From Gillisella vitis (lineage in GTDB: Bacteria > Pseudomonadota > Alphaproteobacteria > Rhizobiales > Rhizobiaceae): a stretch of DNA of 64,000 nt. The notes under the pieces were generated by a model. That model searched no databases and had not been told where the DNA came from. It saw nothing but the letters and a program-made list of their open reading frames with translations. This document shows, piece by piece, positions 26,118 to 35,879 of this stretch. A program made the position numbers and the translations under genes. The DNA lies in NCBI RefSeq assembly GCF_014204625.1, contig NZ_JACHLU010000011.1, positions 1 to 64,000 of the forward strand, written 5' to 3'. The number at the start of each line of letters is the position of its first letter. Position 1 is the first letter of the stretch.

Positions 26118-27518
26118 ATGAGCATTGCACAGGATTACATCGTCGCCGATATTACTCTTGCCGATTACGGTCGCAAGGAGCTTGATATTGCTGAAACGGA
26201 AATGCCGGGCCTGATGGCCTGCCGCCGCGAGCTGGGCGAAACCAAGCCTTTGAAGGGTGCCCGCATCAGTGGCTCTCTGCACATGACCATTCAGACAGCC
26301 GTGCTGATTGAAACCCTCACCGCTTTGGGTGCAGACGTTCGCTGGGCATCGTGCAATATTTTCTCGACGCAGGACCATGCTGCTGCTGCCATCGCAGCCT
26401 CTGGCGTTCCTGTGTTTGCAATCAAGGGTGAAAGCCTCACCGAATACTGGGAATACACCGACAAAATCTTCCAGTGGACCGACGGTCAGCCTTCCAACAT
26501 GATCCTCGACGATGGCGGCGACGCCACCATGTACATCCTGCTCGGCGCACGTGCTGAAGCTGGCGAAAATGTTCTGGTGAACCCGTCTTCTGAAGAAGAA
26601 GAAATCCTGTTTGCCCAGATCAAGAAGCGCATGGCGGCAACGCCGGGCTTCTTCACCAGGCAGCGCGATGCCATCAAGGGTGTGACCGAAGAAACCACCA
26701 CAGGCGTCAACCGTCTGTATCAGTTGAGCCAGAAGGGCCTACTGCCTTTCCCGGCCATCAACGTCAATGACTCGGTGACCAAGTCGAAGTTCGACAACAA
26801 ATACGGCTGCAAGGAATCGCTGGTGGACGGCATTCGCCGCGCAACCGACGTGATGATGGCGGGTAAGGTTGCTGTGGTTTGCGGCTACGGCGACGTGGGC
26901 AAGGGCTGCGCCGCATCGCTGATCGGCGCTGGCGCCCGTGTGAAGGTCACGGAAGTTGACCCGATCTGCGCTCTTCAGGCCGCCATGGACGGTTTTGAAG
27001 TGGTGGCACTTGAAGATGTTGCCAAGACGGCTGACATTTTCATCACCACCACCGGCAACAAGGACGTGATCCGCATTGAGCATATGCGCGAGATGAAGGA
27101 CATGGCGATTGTTGGCAACATCGGCCACTTCGACAATGAAATTCAGGTCACTGCCCTGAAGAACCTGACATGGACCAACATCAAGCCACAGGTGGACATG
27201 ATCACCTTCCCGGCTGGTAACCGCATGATCCTGCTCTCGGAAGGCCGCTTGCTGAACCTCGGCAACGCCACAGGCCACCCATCCTTTGTGATGAGCGCCT
27301 CCTTCACCAATCAGGTTCTGGCCCAGATCGAGCTGTTCACCAAGCCCGATGCCTATGAGAACCGCGTTTATGTTCTGCCAAAGCACCTCGATGAAAAGGT
27401 CGCCCGCCTGCATCTTGAAAAACTCGGCGTGAAGCTTTCGGTGCTTTCTGAAGAACAGGCAGCCTATATTGGCGTCACTCCGGCTGGCCCATTCAAGTCT
27501 GACCACTACAGATACTAA
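26118..27518 (+). CDS. ahcY: S-adenosylhomocysteinase
   Basis: A 466-aa NAD-dependent SAH hydrolase that splits S-adenosylhomocysteine into homocysteine and adenosine in the methyl cycle. The NAD loop is [15 protein letters not shown], catalytic segments include [14 protein letters not shown] and [14 protein letters not shown], and the end SDHYRY is the invariant C-terminus that completes the partner's active site in the tetramer. TGGAG precedes the ATG. A structured leader lies upstream and a strong terminator downstream. Confidence 0.98.
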   Translation: MSIAQDYIVADITLADYGRKELDIAETEMPGLMACRRELGETKPLKGARISGSLHMTIQTAVLIETLTALGADVRWASCNIFSTQDHAAAAIAASGVPVFAIKGESLTEYWEYTDKIFQWTDGQPSNMILDDGGDATMYILLGARAEAGENVLVNPSSEEEEILFAQIKKRMAATPGFFTRQRDAIKGVTEETTTGVNRLYQLSQKGLLPFPAINVNDSVTKSKFDNKYGCKESLVDGIRRATDVMMAGKVAVVCGYGDVGKGCAASLIGAGARVKVTEVDPICALQAAMDGFEVVALEDVAKTADIFITTTGNKDVIRIEHMREMKDMAIVGNIGHFDNEIQVTALKNLTWTNIKPQVDMITFPAGNRMILLSEGRLLNLGNATGHPSFVMSASFTNQVLAQIELFTKPDAYENRVYVLPKHLDEKVARLHLEKLGVKLSVLSEEQAAYIGVTPAGPFKSDHYRY

Positions 27519-27548
27519 TCATTAACCATATACCCACAAGATATAGAG

Positions 27549-27583
27549 ATCGCGGCCTTGACAAAGGCCGCGATTTCTTTTTT
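27549..27583 (+). terminator. Rho-independent terminator of ahcY
   Basis: ATCGCGGCCTT (27549-27559) pairs perfectly with AAGGCCGCGAT (27564-27574) around a GACA loop, and TTCTTTTTT follows. Confidence 0.95.
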
Positions 27584-27607
27584 CGCCTGCCCCCTTCCCG
27601 CATAATC

Positions 27608-27616
27608 TTATCCACA
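27608..27616 (+). promoter_or_regulatory. DnaA box upstream of divL
   Basis: TTATCCACA is an exact match to the high-affinity DnaA box. It lies 226 nt before the divL start in a 323-nt gap (27519-27841) that has no gene. A CtrA-like half site ATTAACCAT is at 27521-27529, just after the ahcY stop. Either site could be fortuitous. Confidence 0.4.
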
Positions 27617-27841
27617 GTATTGTTTTAACACTTGATTCGTGTGCCAACGTGAGTGCGCGGAGACGAACAGACCATCAGATTCTGCTCGGCCTCCTTCCCC
27701 CTGCCGGGATGCGCTTGTGCGCTTGCAGCCTTTAGACGCAGTGGATGCCTGCGCCTCAAAAGGATGTGATTGCACTAAATTGGCACAGGAAATGGGGATG
27801 TCTTGTCAAAGATGCGGCAATAGGACGGAGACAGACCGGAA

Positions 27842-30436
27842 ATGACGGTTCATATGAAATACCCGTTCCTGCGGGGAAGGACGGGTAAGATGGTGCGTGC
27901 CGGAATGACGCCTGTACTGCGATTCACACATCATGGTGCAGATCGCGGACGGACAATTGGCCACAAGGCGCTGCACTGGCTCAGGTGCGGCACAATATTG
28001 ACCGGAGGAATGACCGGCGCATTTTTTGGCGCAGGCCCGGCCGCTGCGCAGGCGTTGAAAGCGGGCGGCAGCAGCACATTTTCATCCTCCGAAATGATTG
28101 GCTTTTCGCTGGCCATTGCCGCCATTTCTGCAACACTTCTGTCGTCGCTCTGGCTGCTGCGCCAGCGCAACACCCTTGAAGCCGAGAGTCAGGATGTGCG
28201 GCTGGCCCTGTCCGATGCCAATCAGCGCATCTCGCGCTATCAGGCCCTGATTGCAGACAAGAATCGTCGAATCGTCATCTGGGACGGCCAGTCCGAAAAA
28301 CCGGAACAATTGGGCCATTTACCTGTTGAGACCGGCGCTCCACAGCAGGAGAGTGATTTTCTGGCCTTTGGCCGCTGGCTCAAACCGACATCGGCAGCCG
28401 ATCTGGATCAGGCCATTGAAAAACTGCGGTTTAATGCGCAAAGCTTCGACCTGATTGTCGAAACTCACCGCGACGAAGTGCTGGAAGTTCAAGGCCGGGT
28501 GTCTGGTGGACGTGCTTTTGCGCGCTTTGTCGCACTCAACAATCTGCGCGCAGAGCTGGCAGAGCTGAAAATTGAAAAGGCGCGGCTGTCTTCCACCATC
28601 GAGACCTTCGAGGGCCTGCTGGAGGCGGTTGAGCAGCCGGTCTGGCAGCGCGACAACAATGGCCGTCTGATATGGGTCAATCAGGCCTATAGCGATGCCG
28701 TGGAAGCATTGACGCCGGATCAGGCCGTGCATGAAGGCCGAGAAATCCTCAACACCATCACCCGCGAGAAAATTCGCGCCACCATGACGCCGGTTTCGCC
28801 GTTTATCGACACTGTTTCGACTGTCGTGCATGGAAACCGCACATTCTTGAGTGTTGTCGATACCAAGACGCCAAACGGCTCCTGTGGCATGGCCATTGAT
28901 GTATCACGCGAAGAAGCCCTGCGCGAAGAGCTGAACCGGACACTGAAAAGCCACGCCGAAACGCTGGACCACCTGGCAACGCCAGTGGCGATTTTTGATG
29001 GCGAGCGGCACCTGCAATTTTACAATCAGGCCTTCCAGCAGCTCTGGGATCTCGATCTGGCCTTTCTTGAATCGCACCCGGACCATAGCGAATTGCTGGA
29101 CCGGCTGCGCAGTGCGGGCAAGCTTCCCGAACAGTTGAGCTGGAAGGCATGGAAGGAAAATACCCTTTCCGTTTACCGCTCCATCGATACCCAGACAGTG
29201 TTGTGGCATTTGCCCAACGGCCAGACCCTGCGCGTGATCGCCTCTGCCCACCCGCAAGGTGGTGCCACGTGGGTGTTTGAAAACCTCACCGAGCAGGTTG
29301 ATCTGGAAACCCGCTATAACACGCTGCTACAGGTGCAGGGCGAGACCATTGATCACCTGTCTGAAGGCGTTGCCGTTTTCGGTCCCGATGGCCGTATCCG
29401 GCTTTCCAACCCGGCCTTTCGGGCGCTTTGGGGCATTACCGAGGCGGAAGCCGCTCCCGGCACGCATATTCGCGGCATTGAAGCGGCCTGCCTGCCCTCC
29501 TATGACAAGCCGGATGGCTGGCGCGCCTTTGGCAAGATGATCACCAGCTTCGAAGATGAGCGCCCCTCCAGCCAGGGCACGATTGAACTGCTGTCCGGCC
29601 TCGTGCTGGATTATGGTGTGACGCCGCTGCCCAATGCGCAGACCATGCTGACCTTCGTCAATATCACCGACAGCGTACGGGCTGAACGGGCACTTCTGGA
29701 AAAGAACGATGCCCTGCGTAAGGCCGATGAGCTGAAAAATGATTTTGTGCAGCATATCTCTTATGAGCTACGCTCACCGCTGACCAATATTATCGGCTTT
29801 ACCGACCTGCTGAAAACCTCGGCGATTGGCCCACTCAATGAGCGGCAGGCGGAATATGTGGATCATATCTCCACCTCCTCGTCCGTGCTGCTCACCATCG
29901 TCAACGACATTCTCGATCTGGCCACCGTCGATGCCGGGATCATGCGGCTCAACTATTCCGAGATTGATCTGGCCGACCTGCTCGATGATGTCTCGATGCA
30001 GATGACCGACCGCCTGCAAGAAGGCGGCGTCACGCTGGAAATCATGGTGCCGCCGCAACTGGGCGCTATTGTTGCCGATCAGCAGCGCCTGAAACAGATT
30101 CTGATCAAAATCATCACCAATGCCGTGAATTTCTCGAGAGACGGTGAAACCGTGATGCTGAAATGCTGGCGTGAAGGGGCGGATTTCGTCTTTTCCGTTA
30201 CAGATACCGGCTGCGGGATTCCAGAAGACATGCTGCCCAGCGTGTTCAAGCGCTTCTCCTCGAATGCCAAAAGCGGCAAACGCTCTGGCGCGGGTCTGGG
30301 GCTGTCCATTGTTGAAAGCTTTGTGTCGCTGCACAATGGCAATGTTTCGATCAACAGCATCCCCAATCAGGGGACAACGGTTGTTTGCCGGATTCCATCA
30401 GGCACAATCTCCCACTCGGTCGCCGCCGCAGAATGA
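27842..30436 (+). CDS. divL: DivL-type PAS histidine-kinase homologue with Tyr in place of the phospho-His
   Basis: 864 aa. Hydrophobic segments near residues 50-70 and 85-106 anchor it in the membrane. A coiled region and several PAS-like domains follow (about 250-360, 370-485, 495-615), then HisKA and HATPase_c. In the H-box, NDFVQHISYELRSPLTNI, the phospho-acceptor position is Tyr641 instead of His. This is the hallmark of Caulobacter DivL, which signals by modulating the CckA-CtrA pathway rather than as an ordinary kinase. The ATPase domain keeps TDTGCGIP and GAGLGLSIVESF. The stop overlaps tsaE (ATGA). Confidence 0.9.
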   Translation: MTVHMKYPFLRGRTGKMVRAGMTPVLRFTHHGADRGRTIGHKALHWLRCGTILTGGMTGAFFGAGPAAAQALKAGGSSTFSSSEMIGFSLAIAAISATLLSSLWLLRQRNTLEAESQDVRLALSDANQRISRYQALIADKNRRIVIWDGQSEKPEQLGHLPVETGAPQQESDFLAFGRWLKPTSAADLDQAIEKLRFNAQSFDLIVETHRDEVLEVQGRVSGGRAFARFVALNNLRAELAELKIEKARLSSTIETFEGLLEAVEQPVWQRDNNGRLIWVNQAYSDAVEALTPDQAVHEGREILNTITREKIRATMTPVSPFIDTVSTVVHGNRTFLSVVDTKTPNGSCGMAIDVSREEALREELNRTLKSHAETLDHLATPVAIFDGERHLQFYNQAFQQLWDLDLAFLESHPDHSELLDRLRSAGKLPEQLSWKAWKENTLSVYRSIDTQTVLWHLPNGQTLRVIASAHPQGGATWVFENLTEQVDLETRYNTLLQVQGETIDHLSEGVAVFGPDGRIRLSNPAFRALWGITEAEAAPGTHIRGIEAACLPSYDKPDGWRAFGKMITSFEDERPSSQGTIELLSGLVLDYGVTPLPNAQTMLTFVNITDSVRAERALLEKNDALRKADELKNDFVQHISYELRSPLTNIIGFTDLLKTSAIGPLNERQAEYVDHISTSSSVLLTIVNDILDLATVDAGIMRLNYSEIDLADLLDDVSMQMTDRLQEGGVTLEIMVPPQLGAIVADQQRLKQILIKIITNAVNFSRDGETVMLKCWREGADFVFSVTDTGCGIPEDMLPSVFKRFSSNAKSGKRSGAGLGLSIVESFVSLHNGNVSINSIPNQGTTVVCRIPSGTISHSVAAAE

Positions 30437-31944
30437 TTGTCGCGCCATCTTCCCTCTCCCTGATCCTGCGCGATGACGCTGCCACACAGCAGCTGGGCGA
30501 GGATCTGGCTCTGGCGGTCAAACCCGGCGATTGTCTGGCCCTTATTGGTGATCTGGGCGCGGGAAAATCGACGCTGGCACGCGCCCTTCTGCGAGCACTG
30601 GCCGATGACTCCGAGCTGGAAGTGCCAAGCCCGACCTTCACATTGGTGCAGAGCTATGATCTGCGCATTCCAGCCGCCCATTTTGATCTCTACCGGCTGG
30701 GCGATTCGTCTGAGCTGGACGAGTTGGGATTTGATGAAGCGCTGGAAAGTGGCATTTGCCTTGTTGAATGGCCTGAGCGCGCCGAAGATCGGTTGCCCAA
30801 AGATGCTATCTCCATCGCTTACACCTTCACACCGGACGGCGGTCGCCATCTGACGATCACGGGACCAGAGACAAAACTGAGCCGGATTCAGCGCAGTCTG
30901 AGCATTCGAGATTTTCTGGATCGGCACGGTCTTGCCGGGGCCACACGCCAGTATCTGACGGGCGATGCCTCCACCCGCGCCTACGAAACCATTTCGGCAC
31001 CGGATAAGCTGCCGCTGATCCTGATGGATGCGCCAAGGCGCCCCAATGGACCGCCCATCCGTGATGGCAAGCCCTATTCGCAAATCGTGCATCTGGCCGA
31101 GGATGTTTATCCGTTTGTAGCGATTGCCGACGCCTTGCGCGCCCAGGGCCTCGCGGCACCGGCCATTTTTGAGCGCGCTCTGGATCAGGGCATTTTGCTG
31201 ATTGAGAATCTGGGCCGCGACGGCGTGCTGGATGGCACTGGTGCGCCCATCGCAGAGCGCTATCACGCTGCCGTTGCCTGCCTAGCCCATATCCACGCGC
31301 TGGACTTTCCCCGCGACATCAAGGTGACAGAAACCCATACCCATCGCATTCCCGATTTTGACCGGGTGGCGATGAAGATGGAAGCCGAATTGCTGATTGA
31401 CTGGCACATTCCATGGGCACTGAAACGCGAGGCAACCGCACAGGAACGAAGCGACTATCTCGCCATCTGGGATGGGTTGATTGACGAGCTGGCATCCGCA
31501 GAGAAATCCTTGGTGATGCGCGATTTTCATTCGCCCAACATCATCTGGCGCGCTGACAAAAGCGGGTTTGATCGGGTCGGCCTGATTGATTTTCAAGACG
31601 CGATGATTGGACCCTCCGCCTATGATCTGGCCTCGATTGCACAGGATGCGAGGGTGACGATTGCGCGCCCTCTGATGGATAGTCTAATAGTCAGCTATCT
31701 ATCGGCCCGCCATGCCAGTGGCGGGTTTGATGAAGCCACCTTCCGGCGCGACTTTGCCATTATGGCTGCCCAGCGCAATTGCAAACTGGCAGGCCTGTGG
31801 TTTCGGCTGTTAAAGCGTGATGGCAAACCCGGCTATATGCAGCATATGCCGCGCACACTGACCTATCTTTCCATAGCTTTCGAGCATGAAGCCCTTGCAC
31901 CGCTCAAGGATTGGTGTGCAAAACTCGGTCTGTTGACTCAATAG
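30433..31944 (+). CDS. Fusion of TsaE (tRNA t6A ATPase) and an AmgK-like sugar kinase
   Basis: 503 aa in two parts. Residues 1-150 are TsaE: the P-loop GDLGAGKSTLAR (39-50), SPTFTLVQSY and HFDLYRL, and EWPERAE near the end. TsaE drives the TsaBD complex that makes threonylcarbamoyladenosine on tRNA. From about residue 160 a phosphotransferase domain follows, with VMRDFHSPNII (catalytic Asp plus Asn) and GLIDFQDAM (metal Asp). It resembles AmgK, which phosphorylates MurNAc/GlcNAc at the anomeric position. This fusion is common in Rhizobiales. Its start overlaps divL by 4 nt, and murU follows 14 nt later. Confidence 0.9.
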   Translation: MIVAPSSLSLILRDDAATQQLGEDLALAVKPGDCLALIGDLGAGKSTLARALLRALADDSELEVPSPTFTLVQSYDLRIPAAHFDLYRLGDSSELDELGFDEALESGICLVEWPERAEDRLPKDAISIAYTFTPDGGRHLTITGPETKLSRIQRSLSIRDFLDRHGLAGATRQYLTGDASTRAYETISAPDKLPLILMDAPRRPNGPPIRDGKPYSQIVHLAEDVYPFVAIADALRAQGLAAPAIFERALDQGILLIENLGRDGVLDGTGAPIAERYHAAVACLAHIHALDFPRDIKVTETHTHRIPDFDRVAMKMEAELLIDWHIPWALKREATAQERSDYLAIWDGLIDELASAEKSLVMRDFHSPNIIWRADKSGFDRVGLIDFQDAMIGPSAYDLASIAQDARVTIARPLMDSLIVSYLSARHASGGFDEATFRRDFAIMAAQRNCKLAGLWFRLLKRDGKPGYMQHMPRTLTYLSIAFEHEALAPLKDWCAKLGLLTQ

Positions 31945-31958
31945 ACAAACAGGGCTCC

Positions 31959-32690
31959 ATGATCATCCATCACGCCATGGTGCTGGCCGCAGGGCTTGGC
32001 ACCCGTATGCGCCCCATCACCGCGACAATGCCAAAGCCGCTGGTGCAGGTGGCAGGCAAAACCCTGCTGGATTACGCGCTGGACCATTTGCAACAGGCAG
32101 GTGTTGAGACGGCGGTGGTGAATGTCCATCACTTCGCCGATCAGATGCTGGCGCATCTGTCAAAGCGGCAGAAGCCGCGCATTCTGATCTCCGACGAGCA
32201 GGAGCGCCTGCTCAACAATGGCGGCGGGCTGGTTCAGGGCCTCACACTTTTGCCACCCGGCCCGCTTCTGGTGATGAATGCCGACCTGTTCTGGATCGGT
32301 GAAGAGCCGGGTCAGCCAACCAATCTTCAAAGGCTCAGCGCATTTTTTGACCCAGATACCATGGATATGGCCATGCTCTGCGTGAAGCTGGACAAAACCA
32401 CCGGCCACAATGGCAAAAATGACTTCAACCTCGCGCCAGATGGCCGTCTGAGCCGCTATCAGCAAGGTGATGCCAACCCGTTTGTCTATTGCGGCGCGCT
32501 GGCCATGCACTCTTCCCTTCTGGATGACGCGCCCGCGGACCCCTTCAACATCAATATCTATTTCGACCGCGCTATTGCCAAGGGCCGCCTGTTTGGTCTT
32601 GAACTGCAAGGCCATTGGCTGACCGTGGGCACGCCAGAGGCGATTGGCGAGGCGGAAACGGTGATCACGCACCACAAGCAAGGCGCATAA
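31959..32690 (+). CDS. murU: MurNAc-1-phosphate uridylyltransferase MurU-like
   Basis: A 243-aa nucleotidyltransferase. The N-terminus AMVLAAGLGTRMRPITATMP with the following KPL is the sugar-nucleotide signature, and VMNADLFW holds the metal-binding Asp. Next to the AmgK domain this suggests UDP-MurNAc recycling that bypasses fosfomycin-sensitive MurA, as known in Pseudomonas and predicted widely in alphaproteobacteria. The ATG at 31959 gives the usual N-terminus. It is 14 nt after tsaE-amgK and 3 nt before addB. Substrate is inferred from context; other sugar-1-phosphates remain possible. Confidence 0.85.
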   Translation: MIIHHAMVLAAGLGTRMRPITATMPKPLVQVAGKTLLDYALDHLQQAGVETAVVNVHHFADQMLAHLSKRQKPRILISDEQERLLNNGGGLVQGLTLLPPGPLLVMNADLFWIGEEPGQPTNLQRLSAFFDPDTMDMAMLCVKLDKTTGHNGKNDFNLAPDGRLSRYQQGDANPFVYCGALAMHSSLLDDAPADPFNINIYFDRAIAKGRLFGLELQGHWLTVGTPEAIGEAETVITHHKQGA

Positions 32691-32693
32691 CCC

Positions 32694-35600
32694 ATGGCTG
32701 GCATTTTGCCCCGCATTCTGACCATTCCCGCAGCCCAGCCGTTTTTGCGGCTGATTGCCCGATCGCTGTGCGATGGACGGCTGGTTCCGGGCTTTACCCA
32801 TAACCCGGATGATCCGCTATCACTCTCAAAAGTCACCATTCTGGTGCCGACCCAGCGTGCGGCGCGCGTGTTGCGCGCGGAATTTGTCGAGGTTCTGGGC
32901 GGCCGGGCTGCGATTTTGCCCATGATCAAGCCATTGGGCGAGGCAGAAGAGGATGCCAGCTATTTCGATGCCGACACCCCTGCCCTGCTCAATCTCAACC
33001 CACCGATCAGCAACACCGTGCGGCTGCTGGAACTGGCGCAATTGATTTTGCTCTGGCGCAACAAGCTACCAGATATTGTGCTGAGCATTCACGCCGAGAC
33101 GCCTCTGGTGGCCCCGGCAAGTCCCGCCGATGCCGTATGGCTGGCCCGCGCATTGGTGGAACTGATTGATTCGGTGGAGACAGAAGAGCGCGACTGGGCC
33201 GATCTGGACAAGCTTGATGCCCGTGACTTTGCCTCGTGGTGGCAGTTAACGCTGGAATTTCTGTCGATCGCCAGCGCCTATTGGCCCGCGCGGTTGGAAG
33301 AATTGAAGCGCTCATCCCCGGTTTTACACCGCAATGCGTTGCTGAAAGCCGAGCGAGAACGGCTGGAGGCTAACCCACCCGAAGGCCCGGTTATTGTGGC
33401 AGGCTCCACCGGCTCGATTCCAGCCGCATCCGAACTGATCGCCTCGGTCTCAAAGCTGCCTCAAGGGGTGATTGTGCTGCCCGGTCTGGATAAGACCATG
33501 CCGGAAGAGCAATGGACCATCGTGGGCGGCGAACAACCTGCCGGGATGCCACCAGAACCCACCGCCCGCGCCCATCCACAATATGGCCTGCACCGGCTTT
33601 TGGGAAAACTCGGAATAGTGCGTGATGATGTCAAGGTGCTGCAAACGACGGCGGCCGATCTGGCGGATCGCGCAGAGATCCTCTCCCGCGCCCTGTCTCC
33701 CGCCAAAGCCACCGATGGCTGGACCGCCTGGCGCGCCCGTTTTGGTGATGCCAGGTTCAAGGCCGCCTTTGCCGATGTGGCGCTGATTGAAGCAGCAAAC
33801 GAGCGTGAAGAAGCTATGGCCATTGCGGTTGCCCTGCGGCTGGCTTTGGAGCAACCGGGCCGCGATGGCCATGAGAGCCGGGCAGCCCTGATTACCCCTG
33901 ACCGAAATCTCGCCCGCCGCGTGGCATCAGAACTGGCACGGTTTGGCATTGTTGCCGATGATTCCGCCGGCACGCCTTTTGCTTCCACGCCGCAAGGCAC
34001 GTTGATGGCGCTGGTGCTGGAAGCCATATTGCGCCCCGGTGATCCGGTGGCCATTGTCTCGCTTTTGAAACATCCCTTGGCACGGTTTGGCCAAGAGGAT
34101 GAAGGCTTGCAGGATGCAGCCGATGCGCTGGAGTCGATTGCCTTGCGCGGCGGCAAAGGCCCGGTGGATATTGCTGAGCTGGCCCCGCTGTTTGATCGGT
34201 ATCTGGTTGAGCAATTTGATGATCGTCACCCACCCTCATGGCGGCGCACGATCACCGATGAAGCCAAAGAGCGCGCCCGCCTGCTGGCACTGGCCATTGC
34301 AGACGCCGTTGAGCCTTTAGCCGGGCATGTGGTGTCAAAACCGGATGGTCGCTCTTTCACGACCCGGCTGCCCTTGAAAGAATGGGCCGAGCGGACAGGC
34401 CGGGTGCTCGAGGCTGTGGCCCGCAATAACACCGGCAATCTCGCCCCTCTCTGGGCCGATGAAGCCGGTGCCGTACTGGTCCGCCTGCTTAGCGAAATCA
34501 TGGATACCGATGGCCAGATGAGCGCAGACGGGGCGCAATGGATCGACATCATGGCCGCGCTCACCGCCAGCGAATCCGTCAAGCCCAAGGCGCTGCGCCA
34601 TCCGCGGGTGTTTATCTTCGGGGCGCTGGAAGCGCGCTTGCAAAGCGTCGATACCATGATCCTTGGCGGGCTGAACGAGGGATCGTGGCCCGGCACCACC
34701 ACCAACAATCCGTTTTTATCCCGCACCATGAAAACGCAAATGGGGCTGGAGCCGCCTGAGCGGCAGATTGGTCAGCTGGCTCACGATTTTGAAATGGCCA
34801 ATGGCACCCGGCATATGATTTATAGCCGCGCGCTTCGTCAGGGTTCCGCCCCCACCGTTGCCTCGCGCTGGCTGCAAAGGCTGATGGCGCTGGGCGGCAA
34901 AGAATTTGTCACAGAGATCACAGAGCGCGGCGAGCGTTATCGCCATTTTACCGATCTGCTGGATCAGGGTGGCGATCAGGCTCCGGCGCTGCGCCCGGGT
35001 CCAAAGCCGCCCGAAGACCTGCATCCCAAAACCTATTCGTTCAGCGAGGTCGGGCGGCTGCGGCGTGATCCATACTCGATCTATGCGCGGCGCATTTTGA
35101 AGCTTGATCCGGTTGATCCCTTCAACAGCGATCCCGGCGCTTCCGAGCGCGGCACGCTCTACCACGCCATCGTCGAACGCTTCATCTCGCAAATGCCGGA
35201 CAGGCTGGGGCCAGATGCGGACGCTCTGATGCAGCAGATTACCAATGCGCTGTTTGACGCCGAGAACCTGCCACCACATATTGATGTGGTCTGGCGCAAG
35301 CGGTTTGGTGATGTGGGCCGTGCCTTTATTGAGTGGCAACGCCAGCGCGATCCGGCCAAAATGATCACCGAAGCCCGCGCAGGCGTGGATCTGGAAGCAA
35401 TCAATATCCGGCTCACGGGTATTGCTGACCGGATCGATATTCGCGCCGGACATGCGGATATTATTGATTACAAAACCGGCTCCAACCCCAGCCCGGCGCA
35501 GGCGCGCTCGCTTCTCGATCCGCAATTGGCGCTGGAAGCTGCCGCTTTGACAATGGGCGCTTTCAAAGATGCTGGTCGGCTGACGCCTGAAAACCTCACC

Positions 35601-35879
35601 TATGTGCGGCTGCGCCCCGGCGGGCGTTTCAAGGCGGAAAATGTCAACAATGAGCTGACCGCCAAGGCAGACAAGGCAAAATCGGCGCTTGATCTTGCTG
35701 CCGAATCGATTGAACAGCTCAGCCGCTTTGTCACTCTGCTGCAATCGGGAGAGCGCGGCTATGTCTCGCGCCTCATGCCTGCCCAGATGAATGATTTCAG
35801 TGGTGATTATGATCATTTAGCCAGAGTCGCCGAATGGTCGACGGCAGAAGCAGCGGAAGAAAACGGACATGATGAGTAA
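32694..35879 (+). CDS. addB: Double-strand break repair protein AddB
   Basis: 1061 aa, alphaproteobacterial AddB. The N-terminal inactive helicase-like part includes VPTQRAARVLRAEF and a degenerate nucleotide loop (VIVAGSTGSIPAASE). The mid region has GGLNEGSWPG, and the C-terminal RecB-like nuclease domain has GTLYHAIVERF and the IIDYKTGS motif. AddAB processes double-strand ends to load RecA and replaces RecBCD in this class. It overlaps addA by 11 nt. Confidence 0.94.
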   Translation: MAGILPRILTIPAAQPFLRLIARSLCDGRLVPGFTHNPDDPLSLSKVTILVPTQRAARVLRAEFVEVLGGRAAILPMIKPLGEAEEDASYFDADTPALLNLNPPISNTVRLLELAQLILLWRNKLPDIVLSIHAETPLVAPASPADAVWLARALVELIDSVETEERDWADLDKLDARDFASWWQLTLEFLSIASAYWPARLEELKRSSPVLHRNALLKAERERLEANPPEGPVIVAGSTGSIPAASELIASVSKLPQGVIVLPGLDKTMPEEQWTIVGGEQPAGMPPEPTARAHPQYGLHRLLGKLGIVRDDVKVLQTTAADLADRAEILSRALSPAKATDGWTAWRARFGDARFKAAFADVALIEAANEREEAMAIAVALRLALEQPGRDGHESRAALITPDRNLARRVASELARFGIVADDSAGTPFASTPQGTLMALVLEAILRPGDPVAIVSLLKHPLARFGQEDEGLQDAADALESIALRGGKGPVDIAELAPLFDRYLVEQFDDRHPPSWRRTITDEAKERARLLALAIADAVEPLAGHVVSKPDGRSFTTRLPLKEWAERTGRVLEAVARNNTGNLAPLWADEAGAVLVRLLSEIMDTDGQMSADGAQWIDIMAALTASESVKPKALRHPRVFIFGALEARLQSVDTMILGGLNEGSWPGTTTNNPFLSRTMKTQMGLEPPERQIGQLAHDFEMANGTRHMIYSRALRQGSAPTVASRWLQRLMALGGKEFVTEITERGERYRHFTDLLDQGGDQAPALRPGPKPPEDLHPKTYSFSEVGRLRRDPYSIYARRILKLDPVDPFNSDPGASERGTLYHAIVERFISQMPDRLGPDADALMQQITNALFDAENLPPHIDVVWRKRFGDVGRAFIEWQRQRDPAKMITEARAGVDLEAINIRLTGIADRIDIRAGHADIIDYKTGSNPSPAQARSLLDPQLALEAAALTMGAFKDAGRLTPENLTYVRLRPGGRFKAENVNNELTAKADKAKSALDLAAESIEQLSRFVTLLQSGERGYVSRLMPAQMNDFSGDYDHLARVAEWSTAEAAEENGHDE

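Noticed and set aside
27542-27841. Origin of replication suggested by the DnaA box
   Set aside because: Only one box is present and there is no AT-rich unwinding repeat cluster.
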